Shown here piece by piece: positions 8,294 to 16,649 of a DNA stretch of 64,000 nt. The notes under the pieces are model-generated. The model made no database searches and had not been told where the DNA came from. It saw only the letters and a program-made list of their open reading frames with translations. The translations under genes were made by a program, and so were the position numbers. Source of the stretch: Flavobacterium gelatinilyticum (GTDB taxonomy: Bacteria; Bacteroidota; Bacteroidia; Flavobacteriales; Flavobacteriaceae); contig NZ_CP114287.1 of the NCBI RefSeq assembly GCF_027111295.1, positions 4,278,001-4,342,000 of the forward strand, read 5' to 3'. Position 1 is the first letter of the stretch, and every line of letters starts with the position of its first letter.

Positions 8294-9694
8294 ATGAAAA
8301 AACATCAAATTATTTTAGCCTGCAGTTTAATTTTTACACTGCTGTTTTACAATCAGGGACCCGGAATTAATATTTCAATTTTTGGCGTGGCACTGACACT
8401 TTTAATTAGTTATTTCTTTCAGGAAAAATTTGTCGACAGATCACATCTTATTTTGGTAATAACCTCTATTTTATCCTGTTTTGCCTTTGCGTGGTACGGA
8501 GACGCTGCATCGCTTTTTGCTTTAGCCTTGTCCATATTATTTTTACAGTTTAAAACCCAGAGCGGTGAATTGAAAATGTTACAAATTTTTCCGCTCATCG
8601 TTTTAAACGGATTTGCTTCTGTAGGACGTATTTTTATGTTTAATCAATGGCTTCCCGAAAGAAAAATTCACAATGATTTTGCGAAAAAAATAGTAGCCTT
8701 TGTTGTCATTCCGCTGGTATTTTTAGGATTGTTCTTTATTGTTTATTCTTTCGGGAGTAATCATTTTTCTTCCTTATTTACAGATTACGAATTAGACATT
8801 GATATACCTGAATTGATCTTAGTAGTTATTCTGGGATTCTATATTTCGTTTAGTTTCTGGAATTATTGGGTTCCTGACACCTGTTATGAATACAATCCAA
8901 AATTGAATAATAGTTTTACAAATGTTTCAGAAGTAAAAAACCAGAGTACATTTTCATTTCTGGATCTTGATTTTGAAAGAAAAAGCGGTGAGATCACTTT
9001 GGTTTTATTAAACATCATGCTTTTGATTTTCATAGGAACCTATAATTACGAACAGTTTTTTGAAGTGGTCGAAAAAGCCAATTTAAGTTCTGATACACAC
9101 GAACGTGTAAATGCCGTAATTTTTTCTATTCTGATGGCTGTGGGTGTAATTCTGTTTTATTTTAAAGGAGGGTTTAATTTTGATGAAAAAGCAGGAACTT
9201 TAAAAAAGCTTGCCAAAGTATGGATTACATTAAATGCAGTTTTGATAATAAGTACCATCATCAAAAATACCGAATATGTTTCTTTTTACGGATTAACATA
9301 TAAGAGATTAGGAGTTTATGCATTTTTAATTCTGGCTGTAATTGGTTTGGTGGTTTCATTACAAAAAATACGCAGACAGAAAACCAACGCATATCTTTTC
9401 AACCAAATGATCTGGTATTTCTACGGAACCCTGCTTTTGTGCAGCTATATAAACTGGGGAAACCTGATTACAAATTACAATATTTCGGTTAATAAAGGAG
9501 TAGAGCCGGTATTTTTAAGCGGCTTAAATTTTAATGATGATGCCCGAAGAGAATATTTCTTAAAAAATAATCTGGATGGAAATTACGCTGAAATTAACAG
9601 AGAGAGACTCATTGAGAATTATCAGAATGCAGGTTTTTTATCTAAAGCTTTGTATTATGATTTCTTAGAGCCTAAAAAACAAACACAAGATTAA
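8294..9694 (+). CDS. DUF4173-like multi-pass membrane protein
   Basis: A 466-residue membrane protein with about eleven hydrophobic segments spread over its length, a short charged loop near 218-232 (LDFERKSGEI) and a soluble, acidic C-terminal tail (about 425-466, LNFNDDARREYFLKNN). The organisation fits the DUF4153/DUF4173 families, whose function is not known to me. The gene is controlled through the second copy of the palindromic operator, so it very likely belongs to the same small regulon as the upstream membrane protein and winged-helix regulator. Confidence 0.75.
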   Translation: MKKHQIILACSLIFTLLFYNQGPGINISIFGVALTLLISYFFQEKFVDRSHLILVITSILSCFAFAWYGDAASLFALALSILFLQFKTQSGELKMLQIFPLIVLNGFASVGRIFMFNQWLPERKIHNDFAKKIVAFVVIPLVFLGLFFIVYSFGSNHFSSLFTDYELDIDIPELILVVILGFYISFSFWNYWVPDTCYEYNPKLNNSFTNVSEVKNQSTFSFLDLDFERKSGEITLVLLNIMLLIFIGTYNYEQFFEVVEKANLSSDTHERVNAVIFSILMAVGVILFYFKGGFNFDEKAGTLKKLAKVWITLNAVLIISTIIKNTEYVSFYGLTYKRLGVYAFLILAVIGLVVSLQKIRRQKTNAYLFNQMIWYFYGTLLLCSYINWGNLITNYNISVNKGVEPVFLSGLNFNDDARREYFLKNNLDGNYAEINRERLIENYQNAGFLSKALYYDFLEPKKQTQD

Positions 9695-9825
9695 TTTAAT
9701 AGATGCAATAAGAAAAAAGATTCAAATAGTGTACTATGTGTATTTCAACTAGTGAAACGCCTTATTTAAGTTTACAAAATCTATGTCTCTATGTGTTAGA
9801 AATATTGTATCAAAATGTGTTGTAT

Positions 9826-9861
9826 AAAAAAAGAAGAGGATTATTGTCCTCTTCTTTTTTT
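9826..9861. terminator. Bidirectional terminator between the DUF4173-like gene and rluF
   Basis: AAAAAAGAAGAGGA and TCCTCTTCTTTTTT pair around TTATTG. It has A/T runs on both sides, suiting two convergent transcripts. The rluF stop codon lies in the loop and its last codons (RRGQ) form the right arm, so the terminator is partly coding. Confidence 0.8.
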
Positions 9862-10653
9862 AAATCTCGGATCATCTTTCGAAATAAATGTTCTTCTTCG
9901 GGATGGAGCTTCAACTTTAGGAAGACTCGCTTCTTCTGTTTTGCTCGAAGGCTCAATTAACTGATTGAGTTCTTTTATCTCAGCATCAGATAAATCGCGG
10001 TAACGTCCAACCGGAACGTCCAGCGAAATATTGATAATCCGGATACGTTTAAGCGCCGTAACTTCGTAACCCAGATATTCAGACATTCTTCGAATCTGGC
10101 GGTTTAAACCCTGCGTTAAAATAATTTTGAAAGTATATTTACTAATTTGCTCTACTTTACACTTTTTGGTAACGGTATCCAGAATTGGAACACCATTTCC
10201 CATACGCTGAATAAAACGCTCTGTAATAGGTTTGTTTACCGTAACCGTATATTCTTTTTCGTGATTGTTTCTAGCACGAAGAATCTTGTTTACAATATCA
10301 CCATCATTCGTCATAAAAATTAACCCTTCACTGGCTTTATCCAGCCTTCCAATAGGGAAAATACGTTTAGGATAATTGATATAATCAACAATGTTATTTT
10401 GAACTTCTAAATTAGTAGTACATTCAATCCCTACCGGTTTGTTAAATGCCAGATAAACTAGTTTTTCGTTTTTCTCCACGATTAGTTTTCCGTCAATTCG
10501 CACTTCATCATTAGCTGAAACTTTAGTTCCCATTTCTGCCACAGCACCATTTACCGTTACACGTTTTTCGTCAATTAACTTGTCCGCTTCACGACGTGAA
10601 CAATAACCTGTTTCTCCTATAAATTTATTGAGACGTTTAAGATTTTCTTCCAT
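9841..10653 (-). CDS. rluF: 23S rRNA pseudouridine(2604) synthase RluF
   Basis: Converts a uridine of 23S rRNA to pseudouridine. Seen: an N-terminal S4 RNA-binding domain (about 5-50, [19 protein letters not shown]), then the RsuA-type catalytic domain with [18 protein letters not shown] carrying the catalytic Asp, and [17 protein letters not shown] near the end. The Lys/Arg-rich C-terminal tail (FKKRRGQ) is an addition to the catalytic core. Length 270 suits RluF better than the larger RluB. The ATG lies only four bases after a TACTTTTG box, so the messenger is probably leaderless. Its 3' end overlaps the terminator. Confidence 0.88.
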   Translation of the reverse strand: MEENLKRLNKFIGETGYCSRREADKLIDEKRVTVNGAVAEMGTKVSANDEVRIDGKLIVEKNEKLVYLAFNKPVGIECTTNLEVQNNIVDYINYPKRIFPIGRLDKASEGLIFMTNDGDIVNKILRARNNHEKEYTVTVNKPITERFIQRMGNGVPILDTVTKKCKVEQISKYTFKIILTQGLNRQIRRMSEYLGYEVTALKRIRIINISLDVPVGRYRDLSDAEIKELNQLIEPSSKTEEASLPKVEAPSRRRTFISKDDPRFKKRRGQ

Positions 10654-10657
10654 ACTG

Positions 10658-10665
10658 CAAAAGTA
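10658..10665 (-). promoter_or_regulatory. -7 box of rluF
   Basis: On the minus strand this reads TACTTTTG. Four bases separate it from the rluF ATG, so transcription should start at or next to the start codon. Confidence 0.5.
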
Positions 10666-10676
10666 GGCAAAAAAAG

Positions 10677-10711
10677 AATTTAGATTTCAGAATTTAGAAT
10701 TTAGATTTTTT
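10677..10711. repeat. Heptad repeat array (AATTTAG-type)
   Basis: Five 7-bp words in register: AATTTAG, ATTTCAG, AATTTAG, AATTTAG, ATTTTTT. It lies between the ABM gene and rluF, just upstream of the rluF -7 box, where the -33 region would be expected. Confidence 0.65.
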
Positions 10712-10745
10712 TTGAAAAACTCTGCCTCTTTGTTACTTTGAACCT

Positions 10746-11093
10746 TTAAGAATGATGGAACTCTCGACTGTCTTCGGGAGTTTCATTTCTTTCAAACATT
10801 CCGTAATCACGTACTACGGCGGCAATTCGCAAATGATAATCTTTAAAGATTCCGTTTCGGCCTTTTTCCTGAGCGTGGCGGTGCATTTCAAGATTTCGCC
10901 ATTGATGAATACTTTCTTCATCTTTCCAAAAAGACAAAGACAAAATTTTTCCGGAATCGCTCAGACTCTGAAAACGTTCAATAGAAATAAAACCTTCAAT
11001 ATGACTTAATTCGGGTTTCAGGCTTTCGGCAATATCCAGATATTCTTCTTTTTTTCCTTCGTTTGGGATTACTTCAAAAATTACAGCTGTCAT
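10746..11093 (-). CDS. Antibiotic biosynthesis monooxygenase (ABM) domain protein
   Basis: A 115-residue single-domain protein of the dimeric alpha/beta-barrel fold. Seen: MTAVIFEVIPNEGKKEEYLD, ERFQSLSDSGKILSLSFWKDEESIHQWRN and the His-rich EMHRHAQEKGR typical of ABM proteins, which include quinone-forming monooxygenases and haem-degrading enzymes. The C terminus (about 90-115) extends past the usual domain. It starts 11 bases after the P450 gene, so both are made from one transcript and may act on the same compound. The reaction cannot be told from sequence. Confidence 0.82.
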   Translation of the reverse strand: MTAVIFEVIPNEGKKEEYLDIAESLKPELSHIEGFISIERFQSLSDSGKILSLSFWKDEESIHQWRNLEMHRHAQEKGRNGIFKDYHLRIAAVVRDYGMFERNETPEDSREFHHS

Positions 11094-11104
11094 GTCGTAT
11101 GGTT

Positions 11105-12253
11105 TTAATTATAAATTGAAATCCAGATTGCTTTTGGCAGCCTGGCATTAATAAGAGATTCATATTCTATTTCATGATCTAAAATAGATATATTTTTAAA
11201 ATTACAGAATAAATAATGTAGAGCCTCCGTCGCAAGATTAATAGAAAAGTACTTCGCGAGACACATATGTCCGCCGATTCCAAAAGTTAAATGTTCCTGA
11301 TTATTTGTTCTTTCAGTATCAAAAATCGTAGGGTTTTCAAATTGTCTATCATCTCTGTTTGCAGCAGCGAGAACAACAAGTATTGTTTCATTCTGTTTAA
11401 TGGTACTATTATTAAGCTGAATATCCTCTGCAGCTATTCTTCGAGTGTTATGAATTGGCGGATCAAACCGCAGCGTTTCAACAACTAGTTTCTGAATCTG
11501 GGTTTTGTCAGTTTTCTTAAAACTATTTTCTTTAGAAAAACATTGCAGTAAGGCATTACTCAATAATCCTCTTCCGGCATCATAACTTTGAATAAAAAGG
11601 CCGATTAAATTACTTACAAATACTGATTTTGTTTCCTGATAAGAAATGCCATATTTTGTTGAAATAGCTGTGATTGCATTTTCATAAAATGAAATCGAAC
11701 TGATATGCTTTTCAATAATTACATACATTTTTTCAGAAATAGCATTAATCGCTTCTATATCCTCCGATTTTTTATTAGGCTGCATTATTTTTATTAGCGG
11801 TTCTATATTTTTTGAAATGAAAAAGGAATCGTCATCAGTAAAACCCAAACTTTTTAAAACAGTCAAAACCGGCAGTTTTTTGCAGACTAATTCAACCCAG
11901 TTTATCTCAGTATTGTTATTGTTTTGAAATAATTCAGAAAGTATTGAATCTATTCCGATGTTTTTCATGTATGAAAAAACGATAAAAGCACTTTCTTTTG
12001 CTATTTCATGCTGAACTCCGTTTGAAAGCCTTGCCAGATTACGACTGATTTTTAATGCGTATTCGTTAAAACTATTTTCCGAAACCGCTGGAATGTATGC
12101 CTTTTTATGATTGAGTATTTCGGTACAATATTTATAAGAATAAACAGCCCATATTTTATGCGATTCATCCCAATACATGGGACTTTCTTCAAGCATTTTA
12201 TGATATAACGAATACGGATTTTTAATTTCAGATTGTAGAAACAGGGTTGACAT
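11105..12253 (-). CDS. Cytochrome P450
   Basis: A soluble 382-residue haem-thiolate monooxygenase. Seen: the K-helix ETLR (in VVETLRFDPPIHNTRR), the segment RDDRQFENPTIFDTER, and the haem ligand Cys331 in FGIGGHMCLAKYFS. The I-helix region (GLFIQSYDAGRGLLSNAL) lacks the usual acidic-Thr pair at its centre, which is uncommon and may mean altered oxygen activation. The length is slightly below the bacterial norm of about 400. It is the first gene of a two-gene operon with the ABM protein and is divergent from an ArsR-type regulator. No ferredoxin or reductase gene is adjacent. Confidence 0.9.
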   Translation of the reverse strand: MSTLFLQSEIKNPYSLYHKMLEESPMYWDESHKIWAVYSYKYCTEILNHKKAYIPAVSENSFNEYALKISRNLARLSNGVQHEIAKESAFIVFSYMKNIGIDSILSELFQNNNNTEINWVELVCKKLPVLTVLKSLGFTDDDSFFISKNIEPLIKIMQPNKKSEDIEAINAISEKMYVIIEKHISSISFYENAITAISTKYGISYQETKSVFVSNLIGLFIQSYDAGRGLLSNALLQCFSKENSFKKTDKTQIQKLVVETLRFDPPIHNTRRIAAEDIQLNNSTIKQNETILVVLAAANRDDRQFENPTIFDTERTNNQEHLTFGIGGHMCLAKYFSINLATEALHYLFCNFKNISILDHEIEYESLINARLPKAIWISIYN

Positions 12254-12269
12254 AGTATATATTTTTCAG

Positions 12270-12295
12270 CAAAGTTATTTACCTTTAAGTTTCAA
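12270..12295 (-). promoter_or_regulatory. Putative promoter of the P450-ABM operon
   Basis: Reading on the minus strand, TTG (12295-12293) is followed after 15 bases by TAACTTTG (12277-12270), 16 bases before the P450 start codon. It lies in the 77-base divergent gap shared with the ArsR-type regulator, which probably binds here. Confidence 0.5.
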
Positions 12296-12330
12296 TACTT
12301 CAGTTTATCCTTAACTATGGTTGTCTTAAA

Positions 12331-13008
12331 ATGGAAAATCAGTTTATAAAAATAGCCGCGCTGCTTGGCGATCCAACCCGTGCAGTTGTAATGTGGACAC
12401 TACTCGACGGAAAAGCATTTACGGCTACGGAATTGGCAATAGCAGCCAATACATCACCGCAAAACATGAGCATGCATTTGACGAAATTGCTGGATGCGGG
12501 ATTACTATGCGTTGAAAAACAAGGACGACATAAGTATTATAGATTTTCGAATAAAGAAACCGCCTATGCAATTGAAGCTATGGCAAGTTTAATACCGCCT
12601 GCAACTTCTGAAAAAAAGGAAAAAGATCAGAATTCACCAATAAAACACTGTAGAACTTGTTATGATCATTTAGCAGGAAAAATTGGTGTGGCTCTTGCCG
12701 AAAGTCTGCTTGAGCAGGGAATTATCCTGGATATTGATACTAAATTCGAGGTAAGCCCTAAAGGTGAAAAATGGTTTTCTGATTTTGGAATTCATCTTGA
12801 CGATCTTAAAAAACAAAGGCGTATATTCTTAAAGCCGTGTTTAGACTGGAGCGAAAGAAAAAATCATATTGCCGGATCACTCGGTTCATCTTTACTCGAT
12901 AAAATGATTACTGACGATTGGCTTCGAAAAACCGAAAATTCCCGCGCAGTACAAATTACCGGAAAAGGTGAAAAAGAATTATTCAGACTTTTTAAAATAA
13001 TTGTTTAA
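12331..13008 (+). CDS. ArsR-family helix-turn-helix regulator
   Basis: A 225-residue regulator. N-terminal winged helix (about 5-90): LGDPTRAVVMWTLLDG, then TATELAIAANTSPQNMSMHLTKLLDAGLLCVEKQGRHKYY with the recognition helix at SPQNMSMHLTKL. A second half holds HCRTCYDHLAGKIGVALAE, a motif conserved in a long ArsR subfamily, and a basic C-terminal part. The classic metal-site CxC of arsenic and cadmium sensors is missing. It is divergent from the P450-ABM operon and likely represses it until a small molecule binds. Confidence 0.9.
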   Translation: MENQFIKIAALLGDPTRAVVMWTLLDGKAFTATELAIAANTSPQNMSMHLTKLLDAGLLCVEKQGRHKYYRFSNKETAYAIEAMASLIPPATSEKKEKDQNSPIKHCRTCYDHLAGKIGVALAESLLEQGIILDIDTKFEVSPKGEKWFSDFGIHLDDLKKQRRIFLKPCLDWSERKNHIAGSLGSSLLDKMITDDWLRKTENSRAVQITGKGEKELFRLFKIIV

Positions 13009-13057
13009 AAGTTCTATTGAAAATCCTTTGTTTCTTTGAGCCTTCGAAGCTCTGTTC

Positions 13058-13918
13058 CTAAGAGCTTTGCTCGTTAAAAAGAAACTCAATCACTTTATCA
13101 TACAAATCATTGTCATGCATTCCGTGGCCTAAACCGCTCGTTTCGATAAATTGGCTGTTTTTCCAGTTACTGGCGATTTTTTGTCCTTCGGCAAAAGCGA
13201 CGATATTATCTGCAGTATCATGAGCAATAAATCCCGGAATCGTAAAACCTGATGCGAATTTCTTTCCTGAAAAATCTTCCAGTTTAAAGTTGAATCGGTT
13301 TATGAATTTACTTTCTAAAAGAGGCAGCATTTTATTGTTCAAACTCAGCATTGCAATGTAATTGTCAATCAAAGTTTTCAAATCAGACGGCGCTCCTAAA
13401 ATTACCATTTTAGTAATACTCGTATTCGGAAACAAATATTGATGATACACACAGGCTGCACCGCCAATAGAATGACCAATAATAATTGCTGGCTGGTATT
13501 TTTCTACAGCTTTGTTTATAAATTCGGCATAAAGCGGGATGTTAAATTCTTTTCCGCTGCTTTGTCCGTGCGCAGGAGCATCTATTGCAATAATGGTACT
13601 TCCTGATTTTTGAAGATGAGGCAGCGTTTTTTTCCAGCGTGCGGCATTGCTTTCCCAACCGTGAACCAATAAGATTTTAGTCTCATTTCCTTTCCATATA
13701 TAGGTTTGAAAATGATGTTCGTTATGGTGGAATATTTCTGTTTCGGTGTTTTTTAAAACTTTTGGAAGTTTTTCTTTTTTTAATCTGCCTACTCTTGGCT
13801 GGCTGAAAAGTGCGTAAGAGAGTTCCATTGCTTTCTGCGGGCGTACATAACTCAAAAAATTTATATAAGACCCAACCGATTTTAATGTAATGAAACGGAT
13901 TCCTTTTTTAATTCTCAA
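13058..13918 (-). CDS. Alpha/beta hydrolase
   Basis: A 286-residue hydrolase of the alpha/beta fold. Seen: the oxyanion segment LLVHGWESNAARW, IAIDAPAHGQS, nucleophile elbow GHSIGGA with the catalytic Ser, a likely acid Asp in HDTADNIV and the His in GLGHGMHD. There is no clear signal peptide, though the N terminus is basic and partly hydrophobic, so it is probably cytosolic or loosely membrane-bound. The gene converges with the ArsR-type regulator and is otherwise alone. The substrate is unknown; esters or amides are typical. Confidence 0.88.
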   Translation of the reverse strand: MRIKKGIRFITLKSVGSYINFLSYVRPQKAMELSYALFSQPRVGRLKKEKLPKVLKNTETEIFHHNEHHFQTYIWKGNETKILLVHGWESNAARWKKTLPHLQKSGSTIIAIDAPAHGQSSGKEFNIPLYAEFINKAVEKYQPAIIIGHSIGGAACVYHQYLFPNTSITKMVILGAPSDLKTLIDNYIAMLSLNNKMLPLLESKFINRFNFKLEDFSGKKFASGFTIPGFIAHDTADNIVAFAEGQKIASNWKNSQFIETSGLGHGMHDNDLYDKVIEFLFNEQSS

Positions 13919-13952
13919 AACTTATTTTTTTTCTAAAGGTAAAAAAAGGTCT

Positions 13953-14035
13953 GCCACGAATTGCACGAATTAACACGATTTTTTAATTCTCATTAGGCAA
14001 AATATAATTAGTGAAAAATTTGTGCGATTTGCGGC
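13953..14035. repeat. Inverted repeat, CACGAATT family
   Basis: A 19-base arm at 13953-13971 (GCCACGAATTGCACGAATT) faces AATTTGTGCGATTTGCGGC at 14017-14035; 15 of 19 positions pair. The word CACGAATT is repeated inside each arm. A related pair lies at 30835-30882. Confidence 0.65.
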
Positions 14036-14046
14036 AAAAAAAGAGC

Positions 14047-14076
14047 AAAAAAAAGTCCCGATTTAATCGGGACTTT
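14047..14076 (-). terminator. Terminator of the Nif3 / coiled-coil operon
   Basis: AAAGTCCCGATT (14052-14063) and AATCGGGACTTT (14065-14076) form a perfect 12-bp stem. On the minus strand it is followed by a run of T, four bases after the stop of the coiled-coil gene. Confidence 0.85.
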
Positions 14077-14080
14077 GTAT

Positions 14081-14860
14081 TTAGAATTTTGCGAACAATT
14101 GTTCCATTTTTTCTTTTTCTTCTTCAGCTAACTGCGTGTCAACTAAAATTCTTCCAGAGTGCTCATCAGTGATGATTTTCTTTCTTGAAGCAATTTCAAC
14201 CTGAGTTTGCGGCGGAATTGTAAAGAAAGATCCGGCAGAAGCTCCTCTTTCGATAGAAACAACAGCCAAACCGTTACGAACACTGCTTCTGATTCTGTTG
14301 TAAGCTGCTAATAATCTGTCTTCGATTTGTGAAGCATATTCAGCAGACTTCTCAGTTAAGAAAGCTTCTTCTTTCTGAGTTTCAGCCATAATAGCGTCTA
14401 ATTCAGATTTTTTATGTTTTAAATGAGAGCTTTTAGCATCAAGTTTTTCTTTTAAATTAGAAATAACTTCTTTTTTATGCTCGATAGAAGCTTTCATTTC
14501 TTTTATTTGCTTTTCAGCCAATTGAATTTCTAATTCCTGAAATTCAACTTCTTTTGTCAAAGAATTAAATTCTCTGTTGTTACGTACTGATTCTTGTTGT
14601 TTTGTGTACTTTTTGATAACCTCTTTATGCTCCTCAATAGCAATTTTCTTTGCTTTGATTTGCTCCTCAATCACTTCAAGTTCACCTTTCAGTTTCTCTG
14701 AACGAGTGCTCAAACCTGCAACTTCATCTTCTAAATCTTCAACCTCTAAAGGAAGTTCTCCTCTAACGTTTCTGATTTCGTCAATTCTAGAGTCAATAAG
14801 CTGTAAATCGTATATTGCTCTTAACTTGTCCTCAACACTTAATTCTTTCGTATTCGTCAT
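14081..14860 (-). CDS. Coiled-coil protein of the zinc-ribbon (CT398-like) family, zinc site lost
   Basis: A 259-residue protein: a long antiparallel coiled coil (about 10-200, rich in Glu and Lys) and a C-terminal part that matches the C4 zinc-ribbon family, here ERGASAGSFFTIPPQTQVEI and ITDEHSGRILVD. In the family these stretches carry CxxC pairs (as in CGGCF..PPQ and C..CGRIL). Here no cysteine remains in the whole protein, although the surrounding IPPQ and GRIL motifs are kept. The gene begins three bases after the Nif3-like gene, an association common in bacteria. Its role is unknown; nucleic-acid or secretion-related scaffolding has been suggested for relatives. Confidence 0.82.
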   Translation of the reverse strand: MTNTKELSVEDKLRAIYDLQLIDSRIDEIRNVRGELPLEVEDLEDEVAGLSTRSEKLKGELEVIEEQIKAKKIAIEEHKEVIKKYTKQQESVRNNREFNSLTKEVEFQELEIQLAEKQIKEMKASIEHKKEVISNLKEKLDAKSSHLKHKKSELDAIMAETQKEEAFLTEKSAEYASQIEDRLLAAYNRIRSSVRNGLAVVSIERGASAGSFFTIPPQTQVEIASRKKIITDEHSGRILVDTQLAEEEKEKMEQLFAKF

Positions 14861-14863
14861 ATT

Positions 14864-15958
14864 CTATAAGTACTTAACTGGATTTGTATTTTCTTCCGAT
14901 AAAATGATCGCAAAATTAAGAATTTTTTTTCGAAGATAATCAACAATATAGTTTTTTGTATAGCGTTCGCTCTCAAAATGACCAATATCTGCCAAAAGTA
15001 ACTTATTTTCTGCTTCATAGAACTGATGATACTTCAAATCAGCGGTTAAAAAAGCATCGGCGCCGGCCTGAATTGCGTTTTTAATGGCAAAACTTCCTGA
15101 ACCTCCAAGAACCGCGACTTTCTTTATTTGTTTTCCTGTAAAAGCAGAATGACGAATACCGCGGGCAATCATCATTTCTTTTACATACAAAAGAAACTCT
15201 TTTTCATCCATTTCATTTTCGAGTTCGCCAATCATTCCCAAACCAATATTCTGATGCGAGTTTTGAAGATCGTAGATTTCATAAGCCACTTCTTCGTAAA
15301 TATGATTCGTTAAAAGTGCTTTTAGAACTCGGGATTGTAAGTGTTTTTCAAAAATAACTTCGATTTTGATTTCGGTTCCGGTATGCAGTTTTCCTTTCTC
15401 TCCAATAACCGGATTGCTTTTTTCGTTTCCTTTAAAAGTGAAAAAACCTTCAGAATTAAAACTGCAGTTGTCATAATTTCCAATTGTTCCGGCTCCGGCT
15501 TCAAACATCGCATTTCGTACTTTTTCTGAATTATCAGGAACGGTATAAGTAACTAATTTTTGAATGAACTGCTGTTTTGGAACTAATATTTTGGTATTGA
15601 TTAAACCCAAAGCATTGCTGAAAATTTTGTTTACGCCATGAGAATGATTGTCCAGTGCGGTATGAACGGCATAAATAGCAATATCATTTTTTATCGCTTT
15701 AAGAATGGCACGTTCGACATAATTTTTACCCGTAATTTTTTTTATTCCGGAAAATAAAATGGGGTGAAAACAAACAATTAAATTACACTTTTTAGTCTTT
15801 GCTTCATCGATTACATTTTCTAGTGCATCGTGACAAACCAAAACCCCGGAACATTTTCCTTCCGGATTTCCAACTAAAAGTCCAACATTGTCAAAATCTT
15901 CTGCATAGGCAAGAGGTGCCATTTCTTCGAGTACGGATATGATATCTTTGATTTTCAT
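14864..15958 (-). CDS. Nif3-like dinuclear metal centre protein (YqfO type)
   Basis: A 364-residue member of the Nif3/GTP cyclohydrolase I type 2 family, which forms hexameric toroids with a two-metal site. Seen: EEMAPLAYAEDFDNVGLLVG at the N terminus, the metal-ligand segments CHDAL and VCFHPILFSG, AVHTALDN, and at the C terminus GADAFLTADLKYHQFYEAE and DIGHFESER. About 100 extra residues in the middle (about 125-235) correspond to the PII-like insert of long members such as Bacillus YqfO. The gene heads an operon with the coiled-coil protein. The biochemical role is not settled. Confidence 0.92.
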   Translation of the reverse strand: MKIKDIISVLEEMAPLAYAEDFDNVGLLVGNPEGKCSGVLVCHDALENVIDEAKTKKCNLIVCFHPILFSGIKKITGKNYVERAILKAIKNDIAIYAVHTALDNHSHGVNKIFSNALGLINTKILVPKQQFIQKLVTYTVPDNSEKVRNAMFEAGAGTIGNYDNCSFNSEGFFTFKGNEKSNPVIGEKGKLHTGTEIKIEVIFEKHLQSRVLKALLTNHIYEEVAYEIYDLQNSHQNIGLGMIGELENEMDEKEFLLYVKEMMIARGIRHSAFTGKQIKKVAVLGGSGSFAIKNAIQAGADAFLTADLKYHQFYEAENKLLLADIGHFESERYTKNYIVDYLRKKILNFAIILSEENTNPVKYL

Positions 15959-15968
15959 TTGAATTTTT

Positions 15969-15996
15969 GTTTCAAGTTTAATGTTTCAGGTTTTGA
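15969..15996. repeat. Heptad repeat array (GTTTCAA-type)
   Basis: Four 7-bp words in register: GTTTCAA, GTTTAAT, GTTTCAG, GTTTTGA. These are the same words as at 1768-1795 and close to 39910-39930. It lies just upstream of the Nif3-like gene's start. Confidence 0.6.
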
Positions 15997-16119
15997 TATT
16001 GGGTGAAATTAAAAACCTAAAAACAAATTAACGAAAAAAAATATACTTTGGATTAATCTATATGCTGCATCAATTTGTTTTAACTTTTAAGGTCAATTAT
16101 TTTCATGAATTTCATTTCG

Positions 16120-16127
16120 TATATTTG
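16120..16127 (+). promoter_or_regulatory. -7 box of the toxin-antitoxin locus
   Basis: TATATTTG fits the -7 consensus, 20 bases before the antitoxin ATG. No TTG is seen at the usual upstream distance. Confidence 0.5.
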
Positions 16128-16147
16128 TAATCTTAAATGATAAAGTC

Positions 16148-16387
16148 ATGGTTACAATAAAAATTGACGAGAAAACGAAGAAAGGAAAAGCATTTATGGA
16201 GATGTTCGAGGTTTTTTTTAAAAATGTTGAAGGTATTGAAATCGTTCAGCCGGATTATGGACAGGTTAATGAGGAAGAAAGTACTTATAATCCTGAATTT
16301 GTCGATATGGTTTTGAAATCTGCTAAGGATAAAAAAAGTACAGAAATTAATCCTAATGATGTATGGGGAAGTTTAGGATTGAAATAA
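16148..16387 (+). CDS. Putative antitoxin paired with a YoeB-like toxin
   Basis: A 79-residue acidic protein with a basic, flexible start (MVTIKIDEKTKKGKAFMEMF) and an acidic tail (NPEFVDMVLKSAKDKKSTEINPNDVWGSLGLK). Identity as an antitoxin is inferred from its size and from the YoeB-like frame that begins inside its 3' end (overlap 25 bases), the usual arrangement of type II systems, in which the antitoxin binds the toxin and represses their shared promoter. It looks intact, whereas its partner is frameshifted. Confidence 0.7.
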   Translation: MVTIKIDEKTKKGKAFMEMFEVFFKNVEGIEIVQPDYGQVNEEESTYNPEFVDMVLKSAKDKKSTEINPNDVWGSLGLK

Positions 16388-16645
16388 AAGAATTAGCTAA
16401 AAAACAAATAATTCAACATTAATAAATCAGGAGATAAAAAGAGCATCAAAAATATTGAAAAAATTCTTTTAGAACTTTCTGAAACTCCTTTTGAGGGAAT
16501 TGGAAATCCTGAACCTTTAAAATATGAACTTGCTGGATTCTGGTCCAGACGGATAAATCAAAAAGACAGAATGATATATTATCTGGAAGATGATACTGTT
16601 ACAATTTTTATCGTTTCAGCAAAAGGTCATTACTCAGATAAATAA
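16363..16645 (+). pseudogene. yoeB: YoeB/Txe-family mRNA-interferase toxin, frameshifted
   Basis: ATG at 16363 reads MGKFRIEIKELAKKQIIQH and meets TAA at 16420. One base later, in the next frame, the family sequence goes on: NKSGDKKSIKNIEK, then TPFEGIGNPEPLKYEL, GFWSRRINQKDRMIYYLED and IVSAKGHYSDK to TAA 16643-16645. Removing a single T at about 16419-16420 would restore an unbroken 93-residue toxin with the YoeB marks (EPLKYEL, WSRRI, and the terminal His-Tyr pair). As read, only 19 residues are made. YoeB cleaves mRNA at the ribosomal A site. It could be a true null mutation, phase variation or a sequencing error. Confidence 0.85.
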
Positions 16646-16649
16646 TTAT

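Noticed and set aside
16590..16649. Upstream in-frame start of lpxK at 16590
   Set aside because: It lies inside the toxin remnant and adds 20 residues foreign to the family; ATG 16650 gives the standard LpxK N terminus.
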